Positions 42,425 through 50,772 of a stretch of DNA of 64,000 bases are shown one piece after another; the first letter of the stretch is position 1; each line of letters starts with the position of its first letter. Position numbers and translations under genes: made by a program. The notes beneath the pieces are model-generated. The model was not told the origin of the DNA. It ran no database searches and was given only the letters and a program-made list of their open reading frames with translations. Where the stretch lies: contig CAJUAM010000002.1 of NCBI GenBank assembly GCA_910584615.1, positions 1 to 64,000 on the forward strand, read 5' to 3'. This stretch comes from an uncultured Dorea sp. (GTDB taxonomy: Bacteria > Bacillota > Clostridia > Lachnospirales > Lachnospiraceae).

Positions 42425-44890
42425 CTAAGCAAACATCGAACTCAGATAGCTGCTCTGATTATTCATCTGGGAAATCAGAGTCTCCAATGAAGTAAACTGT
42501 GAGATATATCTATCAGTTTCTGTCTCAAGCTTATCCTGCAGCCGTTCGATATAATCATCAATTTTATCCATCTGCTTCTGAAGGCTATTCGACAGGACGC
42601 TTGTCGGCGCATAGATCGAACCGGCTCTCTCAACCAATATACCTTTCGTTGCTCCGGTCATAGTGCCATATTTATCCATAACACTTTTGATTCTGACCAT
42701 CAAACCGCCCTGAATCGTATTGCCATTCTCATCTTTAGAGACTGCTTTAGAAAATGCTTCTTTAACGCCTTCCGGATCCGCCTGCAACGCTGTCCTGAAC
42801 TTCGCCTCATCAAATACCAGCTTACCATTATCACTGTAAGTAGTAGAAGTAGAAATTCCCATACTGGATAATACCGTACTGTTTCCTGAATTGATGATGC
42901 TTCTTAAGTTGTCTGACATCATCCTCAAATCCATATCAGCAAAAAGAATACCTTCTTTTGCTTTTTCTTCCCATCTCTCTATCTGGTCTTCATTCAGCTC
43001 TGCCTTCTGCTCATCTGTCAGAGGGGAGTAATCACGGTCTGGCTTTGTCTTAACATGTGTATTTACAAGTTCGAGAATCTCATTAAAAGCATCTACCATT
43101 TCTTTTACCGCTTCAACAGCTTTGTCCGCGTCTACTTCTGCATTAAACGTAATAGCCTCTGTATCTTTGTCTATAACGCCGTCTTTATAACCAAAAGTAC
43201 CTTTCAGCGTCACATTCAGCCCATCCATCGAAATCACATTGCTTCCGCGGGTAATCTCCACCTCTTCTTCTGATCCTGAATACTTCACAGCAAGGATCGC
43301 ATCCTTGCCTTCTTCATATTGTGTGCCCGGAATATCTGTATCATCAGTTACATTTGTATAGTCATTCGATCCTTTACCAAACAGATATATCGCAAGATTG
43401 TCAGGCACATCTTCAATTTCAATATTTCCGCTTTCTCCGTCTTCAGTGGAAGTTATCACAAAACGGTCTGACATCTCCTGGTATGAGACATTAACTCCAA
43501 TACCCTCTGTAGCATTAATCTTATCAATGATCTCTTTCACTGTGCTGTCTTTTGTAATTCCCTTTACTTCTTTGCCATTAATATTAAGATAATAAGTGTC
43601 ATCGCTCTTTAGCAGTTCTTTAAATTTATCAGCATTTTTAAAACCGGCATTCGCTATAGTCGCCGACTGATTCAGACGGTTAGAAGTACCTGCTACAATC
43701 CCAAATGCACCGCTGTTACCGATAATCGTCCCTGTTCCTCCTTTGATAGATAACACAGAGGTAGTATCATCGTCTCCGTTTGGCTTCGTTGTTTTAAATG
43801 AGAAACTTGCAGAAGAATCATCTGCGGCTTTATCCAGCTCTACTTTAATTCGCCCTTTTCCAAACGACTGATCCAGTTTATTTTGTAAATCCTTCTGAAC
43901 ATCTTCAATCGATGCCCAGTCATTATAATTGCCTAATGTAATCTGCTTGGACTGTCCGTTATAGCTAAAATTAATCTGGGATTTACTCAAACGCTGCGCC
44001 AATGTTTTCTCAACTATTAGCTCAGCGTCATCCGGTGCTATAAGACCATTTGCAGTAATAGTCTTCTCTTTATCTGTTAGGTTGCTGAACTTCTCTCCCG
44101 GCTCCAGGAATCCTAAATCCTGCAGTATATTTCCTGTACCGCCGTTAAGCTGTACAGTATTACCGTGAGCTTTCGTCTCATCAAGTTTGAATCTGACTTT
44201 ACCGCCCACCATATCAACATCTATGATATCGCCCAATGTCTGCGCGTTTGTACCGCTTCCGACTTCCACTTCCTGCAGCGCCTTTTTTATTGATTCAACT
44301 GCTTTTTCAGGAGTCGAATAATCATAAACGTCCGTATCCTTCAGATTCACGGAATAATTAGTCGTGCCATACTTAATATATAATACATCGCCGGCAATCG
44401 TACTGACACCTTCTGTTGCAGACAGATCTCCGCCTGAGCCAAGCTTCATCTCCCCTGTATTTAAGATGCCATTTGAAATACTGCCTGTTGTTGTCAGTCT
44501 GGCGTTCGTCGCAAGCTGCTTTATTGCCGCAATAGACATATTAACCGACGACGAGGCAGTACCTGATACAGAAACATATTTGCTGTTCTCACCAACTGCC
44601 GTTATCTGATTCCTTGAAAACAGATTGGAAGAAAGCAGGTTTTTTGAAGAAGAATAAGAAGTATAATCAGATGTATAGTTATAAATCTTACTCGTAATAT
44701 CCCTCAACGCATCCCGCTGCCACTCTAACTTTGTCTTTTGCTGACCCTGCTTCGCAATCTTACTGCGCGTAGCAGCTGTCATCTGCTCAATCAAGCTGTC
44801 TCTGTCAAGACCACTGGCAAGTCCGCCGTAACCTCTGATCTGCGAAGAAAGACTCGAATAGGAACTATTTGTACCTGAAACTGATGCCAT
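42425..44890 (-). CDS. fliD: Flagellar filament cap protein FliD
   Basis: An 821-residue cap protein, well above the 450-550 typical of the family. The conserved N-terminal region (SQIRGYGGLASGLDRDSLIEQMT) and C-terminal coiled coil (LSNSLQKQMDKIDDYIERLQDKLETET...) are intact, with an enlarged central surface region including many acidic and Thr/Ser-rich segments. Enlarged FliD is common in gut Clostridia. It is preceded by a very good sigma-28 promoter. ATG 44890 is preceded by GAGGGAG. Confidence 0.95.
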   Translation of the reverse strand: MASVSGTNSSYSSLSSQIRGYGGLASGLDRDSLIEQMTAATRSKIAKQGQQKTKLEWQRDALRDITSKIYNYTSDYTSYSSSKNLLSSNLFSRNQITAVGENSKYVSVSGTASSSVNMSIAAIKQLATNARLTTTGSISNGILNTGEMKLGSGGDLSATEGVSTIAGDVLYIKYGTTNYSVNLKDTDVYDYSTPEKAVESIKKALQEVEVGSGTNAQTLGDIIDVDMVGGKVRFKLDETKAHGNTVQLNGGTGNILQDLGFLEPGEKFSNLTDKEKTITANGLIAPDDAELIVEKTLAQRLSKSQINFSYNGQSKQITLGNYNDWASIEDVQKDLQNKLDQSFGKGRIKVELDKAADDSSASFSFKTTKPNGDDDTTSVLSIKGGTGTIIGNSGAFGIVAGTSNRLNQSATIANAGFKNADKFKELLKSDDTYYLNINGKEVKGITKDSTVKEIIDKINATEGIGVNVSYQEMSDRFVITSTEDGESGNIEIEDVPDNLAIYLFGKGSNDYTNVTDDTDIPGTQYEEGKDAILAVKYSGSEEEVEITRGSNVISMDGLNVTLKGTFGYKDGVIDKDTEAITFNAEVDADKAVEAVKEMVDAFNEILELVNTHVKTKPDRDYSPLTDEQKAELNEDQIERWEEKAKEGILFADMDLRMMSDNLRSIINSGNSTVLSSMGISTSTTYSDNGKLVFDEAKFRTALQADPEGVKEAFSKAVSKDENGNTIQGGLMVRIKSVMDKYGTMTGATKGILVERAGSIYAPTSVLSNSLQKQMDKIDDYIERLQDKLETETDRYISQFTSLETLISQMNNQSSYLSSMFA

Positions 44891-44977
44891 AATATCACTC
44901 CCTCTTTATCAAAATCAATTTAGATATATATTGTTTCTTTCATTTTCTCAAAACAAACTTCGTTGCATCTAAATTAA

Positions 44978-45004
44978 ATATCGGCATAAAATACAATAAA
45001 TTAA
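44978..45004 (-). promoter_or_regulatory. Sigma-28 promoter of fliD
   Basis: Minus-strand TTAA (45004-45001), 15-base spacer, GCCGATAT (44985-44978), upstream of fliD. The -10 matches the sigma-D/28 consensus perfectly. Confidence 0.88.
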
Positions 45005-45022
45005 TTCTTTTATTCTCAGAAA

Positions 45023-45784
45023 TTAATCCCTGCCATGGTGCGGATGCTCTTTTACTTTTGTACATGCTTTCGTGATCTCTACTGTTATGACTCCCGCATA
45101 CCGCTGTGAATAAAAGTTCATAAGCGGCGTCGCCGCATTTCTGCTTACAACTACATATTTTGAAGGCAGGCTAGTCAGCGCAAGCGCAATGATATCCGCT
45201 TTGCATCTGGAACACTGACAAGTCGCGAACTGGTTCATATACGTGTCTACTCTTTCCCGGACCAATGTCTCCATGACATTTAAGAAAACGTACTCTTTCT
45301 CTACCTGCTTTTCCTTCTCTTCTGCCGCTTTAAGCGCTTCTTCTTCCGCTTTTTTCAAAGCTTCTTCTTCTGCCTTCTTATTTTCCTCGGCTTTTTTCTC
45401 TTCCTCAGCCGCTTTAAGAGCCTCTTCTTCTGCCTTTTTAGCTTCCTCAGCCGCTCTTCTCTCCTCTTCTTCGAAGATTTCTCTTGCTTCTGCTTCCGCC
45501 GCTCTAAGCGCTTCTTCTTCATCTTCGTCAAAGATTATTTCTGGTGTTCTTACAGTATCAGTATCTTCCGCTTCCAGTTCTTCTTCAAGAAGATGTTTAA
45601 CAGTATCAGCAATTGCCTCATCCTCTTCCTGCTTGGCAACTACCTGTACATTAGAACCTGCTGCCGTATCGGATTTCGCTTCATTGACAGCTGCTTGTCT
45701 TTTATCTTCTGCTGTACTAACTTCTTCACCCTTGCCTGCTAAAAGTCCCAGTACATGATTCGTCTTATTTGTCTTTCTTGCCAT
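45023..45784 (-). CDS. ParA-linked protein with long charged helix and C-terminal ComFB domain
   Basis: A 253-residue protein. Residues 1-17 are short and basic (MARKTNKTNHVLGLL), residues 88-165 form a Glu/Lys/Ala-rich single helix or coiled coil with internal repeats, and residues 168-240 match the ComFB domain, with cysteines at 189, 191 and 194 in CQCSRC followed by KADIIALALTSLPSKY. ComFB-domain proteins have recently been described as cyclic dinucleotide receptors in cyanobacteria. ATG 45784 has AGGAGG 9 bases upstream and overlaps the parA gene by 20 bases. Confidence 0.8.
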   Translation of the reverse strand: MARKTNKTNHVLGLLAGKGEEVSTAEDKRQAAVNEAKSDTAAGSNVQVVAKQEEDEAIADTVKHLLEEELEAEDTDTVRTPEIIFDEDEEEALRAAEAEAREIFEEEERRAAEEAKKAEEEALKAAEEEKKAEENKKAEEEALKKAEEEALKAAEEKEKQVEKEYVFLNVMETLVRERVDTYMNQFATCQCSRCKADIIALALTSLPSKYVVVSRNAATPLMNFYSQRYAGVITVEITKACTKVKEHPHHGRD

Positions 45785-46556
45785 TTGCTTCATCCTCCTC
45801 AACTATCCGCAGAATCTCTTTTACTATTGCTCCATAATCCTTCGCCGGGGCAGATCTTGCAGAATATTCAAATATATTCATTCCATGGGCAGGCGCCTCC
45901 GCTGCTGCCACACCACTGCGCACTACTGTTTTAAACACTTTCGTATTAAGCTGCTTTGCCACAGTTCCCGCCATCTCAAGTACATCACGTGAAAGCTTCC
46001 GTCTCTTTTCATACTTTGTCAGGATGATTCCCATGATTTTTAATCTCGGGTTCACTGACTGCTGTACCGTCTCATAAGTCTCCTTAAGCTGTACCAGGCC
46101 TACCAGACTCAATATCTCAGCAGACATCGGAATAACAAGATAGTCCGCTGCGCTATACCCGTTAAGTGTCAGGATATTAAATGCAGGAGGGGTATCTATG
46201 ATTATATAATCATACAGCTTCTCCACTGGTTCCAGAAGTTTTTTAAGCAGCAGATTACGATTTTCACCCTTAAGGGTAGCTTCCGCGCTGCTTAAAAGTA
46301 TGTTAGACTGGATGATATCAATATCACTGATCCGGCGAATGATCTCATAGACTGTGGCCTCCCCATTAAGTCCTTCATATATTGTCGGCCCTTGATCGAT
46401 ATCTACACCAAGACTAAAGCCCATATTTCCTTGAGGATCCATATCTACAGCCAGTACTTTATATCCCCTTCTTGCCAGTCCGGCAGCAAGCGCGGTTGAA
46501 GTGGTTGTCTTTCCGACCCCGCCTTTCTGGTTTGTCAATACGATTGTATGTGCCAC
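45765..46556 (-). CDS. ParA/Soj-family partition-type ATPase
   Basis: A 263-residue ATPase with deviant Walker A KGGVGKTT (11-18), VDMDPQGN and IIIDTPPAF (Walker B) motifs. This is the ParA/Soj group; it is closer to Soj and ParC-like arrangers than to FlhG, which has a MinD-like shape and an activator helix. GTG 46556 is the better start: GGAGG lies 8 bases upstream, whereas the ATG at 46571 overlaps that site. It overlaps the ComFB-domain gene by 20 bases and follows the EAL-HDOD gene after a hairpin, so it is part of a chemotaxis-linked regulatory block. Confidence 0.9.
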   Translation of the reverse strand: MAHTIVLTNQKGGVGKTTTSTALAAGLARRGYKVLAVDMDPQGNMGFSLGVDIDQGPTIYEGLNGEATVYEIIRRISDIDIIQSNILLSSAEATLKGENRNLLLKKLLEPVEKLYDYIIIDTPPAFNILTLNGYSAADYLVIPMSAEILSLVGLVQLKETYETVQQSVNPRLKIMGIILTKYEKRRKLSRDVLEMAGTVAKQLNTKVFKTVVRSGVAAAEAPAHGMNIFEYSARSAPAKDYGAIVKEILRIVEEDEANGKKDK

Positions 46557-46578
46557 TTTTCTTTCCTCCATTTATAAC

Positions 46579-46615
46579 ATAAGCTGACAAGGACACTTCG
46601 CCTTTGTCAGCTTAT
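46579..46615 (-). repeat. Stable intergenic hairpin between the EAL-HDOD gene and parA
   Basis: 14-15-bp arms ATAAGCTGACAAAGG / CCTTGTCAGCTTAT (one bulge) on the minus strand with an 8-base loop and no following T-run, just before the parA ribosome site. It may stabilise or process the mRNA, or attenuate parA. Confidence 0.65.
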
Positions 46616-46625
46616 CCAAGTTATA

Positions 46626-47912
46626 TCATTTTACAGGGCTTTCAGTTTCTAATTTCTCGATTTCCTGCGGATAATCTATCTCTGTCATCAGACTGTTCCA
46701 TATTCCATTGACCTCTTCTGCACAGTCTACATAAATCTGGGCGAGACCTTCACTTGATATTCCAAGCTCTTCTGCATAAGTCTTACATGCCTTCCAATCT
46801 GCCTTCTCATAAGCAATCACCAGCTTCTGCAGCGCTCCTGCCATACCACTTCCATCAAGCAGCGCCGCTTTGATCTCATCCGCCACCGGAATCTCCTCGA
46901 GCAATTCAGCTAAAGGTGCATTTACCATATAATCTAATGTTGAAAACATCCCCATCATATACGCATCATTAGAAGAAATATCGCAGCCCGACGCTCTTTT
47001 TACAAGCTCTGATGCCAGCTTTGCGCGCAGGAAAGATATCTTTAAAATCTCCTCTGATCCTTCGCTCTTATCTTTATCAAAACTCAGCATATACACCCAG
47101 TGTCTGAGCTGTCCGATTCCAAGTGTGATCAATGCCTGACGTATGGAAGCAGTTCTTGTTCGCAGAGCAAAGTACGCGGAGTTAACAAGACGCAGCAACG
47201 CATATGTAAGCCCCGCATCACGGCTTATAATCTCCTCTACTGCCGCAAAATCCGGCTCATCCTTCGATACCGCGATTACAAGCTGGAAAAAGTTACCCTG
47301 CATATATTCCACCTTATCAACCTTGGTAATCATAGTATTAGCTATATAGCTTCCCTCAAGATAGTCAAAACCAAGCCGCATGGCTGCTTCGTAAGTCTCC
47401 TGGGAATTAACTTCCGTAGCCATACATTTTCTTCCAAATCCTTTTGCCATCTCGATGATGTTCTGGACTGTCCGCTGTTTCTGCATATTCTCCACATACC
47501 CGGTCATATTAACCCGTATAAATGAAGCATGATCCAGCATACTGAAATACTTTGGCGTAAATTGGAAATCATTGATCGCGAATCTATATCCTGCTTCACA
47601 ATATTTTTTGATCAGCGGCATTGCCAGCGGATGAATAATCACCGTATCTTCAATCTGAATAATAACTTTATCTTTCCCAAACATCTTCGGAGTATTACGG
47701 AGTAGCAAGGAAGGTGTAAATGTCACAAACATTAAGCCGTCATTTACGATCTTCGCACTGTTCGCCACCAAAAAGTCAGAAATCGTATCCGCTGCAGACG
47801 CTTCGTTATTATTGTACATACTATCCTTGCCGCCCTGAAAGACCAATTCATAACCAATGATCTTACCTGTTTTCGTTTCTTTAATCGCTTGTCTTACTAC
47901 GCATCTATCCAT
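46626..47912 (-). CDS. EAL-HDOD signalling protein with degenerate EAL domain (YuxH-like)
   Basis: A 428-residue protein with an N-terminal EAL-like domain (about 1-205) and a C-terminal HDOD domain (about 206-395, containing GLTYALLRLVNS and RQALITLGIG). In place of catalytic motifs the EAL part shows YELVF (for EAL), INDF and TEVN (for the AEGVE region), so c-di-GMP hydrolysis is unlikely and a binding or scaffold role is more plausible. ATG 47912 overlaps the cheV stop (TAATG). Located between cheV and parA. Confidence 0.85.
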   Translation of the reverse strand: MDRCVVRQAIKETKTGKIIGYELVFQGGKDSMYNNNEASAADTISDFLVANSAKIVNDGLMFVTFTPSLLLRNTPKMFGKDKVIIQIEDTVIIHPLAMPLIKKYCEAGYRFAINDFQFTPKYFSMLDHASFIRVNMTGYVENMQKQRTVQNIIEMAKGFGRKCMATEVNSQETYEAAMRLGFDYLEGSYIANTMITKVDKVEYMQGNFFQLVIAVSKDEPDFAAVEEIISRDAGLTYALLRLVNSAYFALRTRTASIRQALITLGIGQLRHWVYMLSFDKDKSEGSEEILKISFLRAKLASELVKRASGCDISSNDAYMMGMFSTLDYMVNAPLAELLEEIPVADEIKAALLDGSGMAGALQKLVIAYEKADWKACKTYAEELGISSEGLAQIYVDCAEEVNGIWNSLMTEIDYPQEIEKLETESPVK

Positions 47913-48832
47913 TACGCATCCCACCTAGTCAACAATTCATCCATAACAGTTACAAGATGCCCAATCTCTGGTTTCGAGAGTTGTTCATCTGCCCCAATTT
48001 CTCTTCCCTTAACCTCCATCTCCGGACTGATCAGAGAGGAGAAGATAATAAGCGGAATCTGTTTCAAATTGGGATCTGACTTAACCAGCTTTGTAAGCCT
48101 GTGTCCATCCATCTTCGGCATCTCAATATCTGTAATGATAAGTGCCGCTTTCTCACGAAGTTCTTCCGGATCAGAATCTTTAATAGCATGCAGATAATTC
48201 CATGCCTCCTGTCCGTTATTAAACTGGATCAGATTGACATAACCTGCCTGATGGAGCGCCCGTTCAATAAGCTTCGCCAAGAGTATAGAATCCTCCGCAC
48301 AGATAATCCTTGCCTCATTTTTAGCACGCTGTCCAAGCGCATCTATCTCTTCTAACTGAATGCTTGTTTCAGGAGCAATCTCAGCTACAATCTTCTCAAA
48401 ATCTAATATCGTAACAAGCTCTCCGCCGCACTGGGCGATTCCTGTCGCAACTCCTTCTTCCCCCTTGTTCAGCGTCTTGTCAGGCTTCTGGATATCATTC
48501 CATGAAATCCTCTGAATCCCAACAACCGACTGTACGCGGAATGCAATGTTCATTTTATTAAAATTCGTAATAACGAACAGATCTCTTCCCTGCTTTTCTG
48601 TCTTCTGTCCCGTCAGATAAAACGGAAGGTCAACTACTGTAAGCATCGTATCACGCGGTTTAAAAATCCCTTCTACCGATGGGTGGGCATGCGGCATCGG
48701 CTTTACTTTATCCGACATCATGATCTCCTTTACCTTTGCCACATTAATACCATATAATTCGCCATAAATCATAAATTCCATGATTTCTATTTCATTCGTT
48801 CCAGATTCCAAAAGTATCTCTGTATTCGCCAT
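47912..48832 (-). CDS. cheV: Chemotaxis coupling/regulator protein CheV
   Basis: A 306-residue fusion of a CheW-like domain (1-165) and a receiver domain (about 172-306) with phosphoacceptor D235 in IITDIEMPK. CheV couples receptors to CheA and its receiver aids adaptation. A sigma-28 promoter lies upstream, so it is expressed with late flagellar genes. CheA and CheW are not in the window. The TAATG overlap couples it to the EAL-HDOD gene. Confidence 0.95.
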   Translation of the reverse strand: MANTEILLESGTNEIEIMEFMIYGELYGINVAKVKEIMMSDKVKPMPHAHPSVEGIFKPRDTMLTVVDLPFYLTGQKTEKQGRDLFVITNFNKMNIAFRVQSVVGIQRISWNDIQKPDKTLNKGEEGVATGIAQCGGELVTILDFEKIVAEIAPETSIQLEEIDALGQRAKNEARIICAEDSILLAKLIERALHQAGYVNLIQFNNGQEAWNYLHAIKDSDPEELREKAALIITDIEMPKMDGHRLTKLVKSDPNLKQIPLIIFSSLISPEMEVKGREIGADEQLSKPEIGHLVTVMDELLTRWDA

Positions 48833-48870
48833 AATATGCCATCCCTTCTCTATATATAGTTCTATATTTA

Positions 48871-48897
48871 ATATCGGCAGAAATCCTTTTTTTTTAA
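48871..48897 (-). promoter_or_regulatory. Sigma-28 promoter of cheV
   Basis: Minus-strand TTAA (48897-48894), 15-base spacer, GCCGATAT (48878-48871), same spacing and -10 as at fliD. Confidence 0.88.
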
Positions 48898-48909
48898 GCC
48901 GCGAAAGTC

Positions 48910-49392
48910 CTAAAGAATGATTTCGGGACGGCCTGCGGTACGTATCTTTACACTTCCGTCTTCCGCATCGATCAGCATTGTCCTTGCATAGTTAAGCCCT
49001 ACATCTTTTTTCAGAATCCTAATCTGTTCCGTCCTCATAATAGCTTCCACGCTCCTGATATTTCTCTCCCCAATATTACCGATTCCACCGGCGCCTTTCA
49101 TATCAAACATCTTGGCGCCGCCTGCGATCTTGCACTGATAGCGCCTCTTAACTCCTCCAAAAGCCCCCATCTTGCGCAACATCTCTTGTATTCCCGTATC
49201 TGCGAACTTAAAGACATTCATGTCGGACATATTGCCGGCCTCCGGCAACATAATATGAAGCAGCGCTGCTAGTTTAATTGCCGGGTCATACAAGCTGATG
49301 CCTATACAAGAGCCGAGCGCGTATGTAATGAGCACTCCTTCTCTTCTTGCAATCTTCATATCTGCTATTCCAACTTTTATTTCTTTATTCAT
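48910..49392 (-). CDS. cheD: Chemoreceptor glutamine deamidase CheD
   Basis: A 160-residue CheD with the catalytic triad in correct spacing: T23, C29 (GSCIGIS) and H46 (LLHIMLP). Deamidates receptor glutamines and binds CheC, raising its phosphatase activity. It overlaps cheC by 8 bases, matching the functional pair. ATG 49392. Confidence 0.95.
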   Translation of the reverse strand: MNKEIKVGIADMKIARREGVLITYALGSCIGISLYDPAIKLAALLHIMLPEAGNMSDMNVFKFADTGIQEMLRKMGAFGGVKRRYQCKIAGGAKMFDMKGAGGIGNIGERNIRSVEAIMRTEQIRILKKDVGLNYARTMLIDAEDGSVKIRTAGRPEIIL

Positions 49393-50011
49393 ACGGAGTC
49401 ACCAGCCTATCCATCAGATAATTTAAAGACTGAATATCAGGAAGCAAAAGTAGATTGCTGTCAACATTCCTTCCCCCGATGATACATTTGCCTGTAATCA
49501 TCATCAGTTTATCAGACACATATCCGAACTCTGCCATCGGGACTGTCATGATCCCGCCAAGCATATTTACCGAAAAGGCCGGTACAGATAAAGAAATGTC
49601 CATATCAGCCAGTTTTGACAGAGAAAGTATGTAGGAGGATATAATGATATTTCCCACCTCGGTCGCTGCTGAAATTTCCATTTCACCCATTTGTTCGTAT
49701 CCGTCAATGCTTTCCTGAAGGACGCATTGCAGAACTTCATTAATAAAATCCATTTTCATGAGAAACAGCATAACACCACTGACATCTCCGGTCATCTGGA
49801 CTAACACCCCGGATATCATATCCTCCGGGTGCCCTAACAAGTCCACTGCCTCATTATAGCCAAGTATTTCCACCTTCGGAACAGTCATCTCAACCCCGGT
49901 TTTTAAAAGGCTTGACAGCGCCGTAGCAGCATTGCCTGTTCCGATACTTCCGATTTCCCGCATCATATCCTTTGCTGTATCATCCATGTCTTCATAACGC
50001 GTAATTCTCAT
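49385..50011 (-). CDS. cheC: CheY-P phosphatase CheC
   Basis: A 208-residue CheC with both E-x7-N type catalytic helices (EIGSIGTGNAATALS near residue 19; EMEISAATEVGN later). Dephosphorylates CheY-P, enhanced by CheD. The 3' end overlaps cheD. Together with FliY, which has two CheC-like motifs, the cluster has more than one CheY-P phosphatase. Confidence 0.94.
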   Translation of the reverse strand: MRITRYEDMDDTAKDMMREIGSIGTGNAATALSSLLKTGVEMTVPKVEILGYNEAVDLLGHPEDMISGVLVQMTGDVSGVMLFLMKMDFINEVLQCVLQESIDGYEQMGEMEISAATEVGNIIISSYILSLSKLADMDISLSVPAFSVNMLGGIMTVPMAEFGYVSDKLMMITGKCIIGGRNVDSNLLLLPDIQSLNYLMDRLVTPYE

Positions 50012-50038
50012 CCTGCACCACCTCTCCTGTCTTTTTTA

Positions 50039-50746
50039 CTATGAGCGCAGACCATTAATTGTCTGCTCTATTTCATCCGATGTCTGCACCATCTTAAGTG
50101 CATATGTATAAGCCCGCGAAGCAATAACCGTGTCTGACATCTCCTGTGCCATATCCGTATTCGAAAGTTCCAAATAGCCCTCTAACAGATTCGCGCTGTC
50201 CACACGTATTGGATTCCCATTTTTAGGCACCGGCCTGAACTCTGTTGAACCGACAGATTCCATACCATTCGTATTGGCAAATGTGAATACTCCCGGCTTT
50301 CCGGTTAATTCTCCGTTAACATAACGTATTGGATTCCCGTTCCCGTCAAGTACATATTTCTGCGCATCACTAAGCAGGTAAAAGTAACCGTCATTGTGCA
50401 GGGACAGCGAAAAATTACCTGCACGGGTATATGTGATTTCATTTGTGACCTGATTACGCAGCATAAAGAATCCGTCACTGTCCTGGATCGCAAAATTAAA
50501 ACCGTCGCCTTCTTCCTGTGTTACCCCGTTTGACGAATAGTCCGTATTCGTATGCTGCATACGGACTCCCGTACCTGTCGTAACCCTGTCCTGGCTATGC
50601 ATGTTATAATACATCAAATCCATAAATATAGAACTTTTTGATTTGAAACCTACTGTATTTACATTCGCCACATTGTTGGATATTACATTTAATTTATCCT
50701 GCTCTGTTATCATGCCTCTGGCACCCGAATAAAAAGAAGCATTCAT
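50039..50746 (-). CDS. flgG: Flagellar rod protein FlgG/FlhP-type
   Basis: A 235-residue axial rod protein with the N-terminal SGARGMITEQDKLNVISNNVANVNTVGFKS and C-terminal SDTVIASRAYTYALKMVQ motifs. Forms the distal rod. It follows a longer sister gene (50773-51525) by 26 bases; in Bacillus the pair is FlhO/FlhP. Which is FlgF and which FlgG is not certain. Confidence 0.9.
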   Translation of the reverse strand: MNASFYSGARGMITEQDKLNVISNNVANVNTVGFKSKSSIFMDLMYYNMHSQDRVTTGTGVRMQHTNTDYSSNGVTQEEGDGFNFAIQDSDGFFMLRNQVTNEITYTRAGNFSLSLHNDGYFYLLSDAQKYVLDGNGNPIRYVNGELTGKPGVFTFANTNGMESVGSTEFRPVPKNGNPIRVDSANLLEGYLELSNTDMAQEMSDTVIASRAYTYALKMVQTSDEIEQTINGLRS

Positions 50747-50772
50747 CTGTCAACTCACCTCCATACTATTCT

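Noticed and set aside
45243..45758. Serine-rich open frame on the plus strand, opposite the charged helix of the ComFB-domain gene
   Set aside because: It is the antisense shadow of Glu/Lys/Ala-rich repeats, with no ribosome site and no plausible protein composition.
45765..46556. Calling the ParA-type ATPase FlhG
   Set aside because: Its motifs and partner gene fit ParA/Soj, it is not next to flhF or flhA, and FlhG-type features are not seen.
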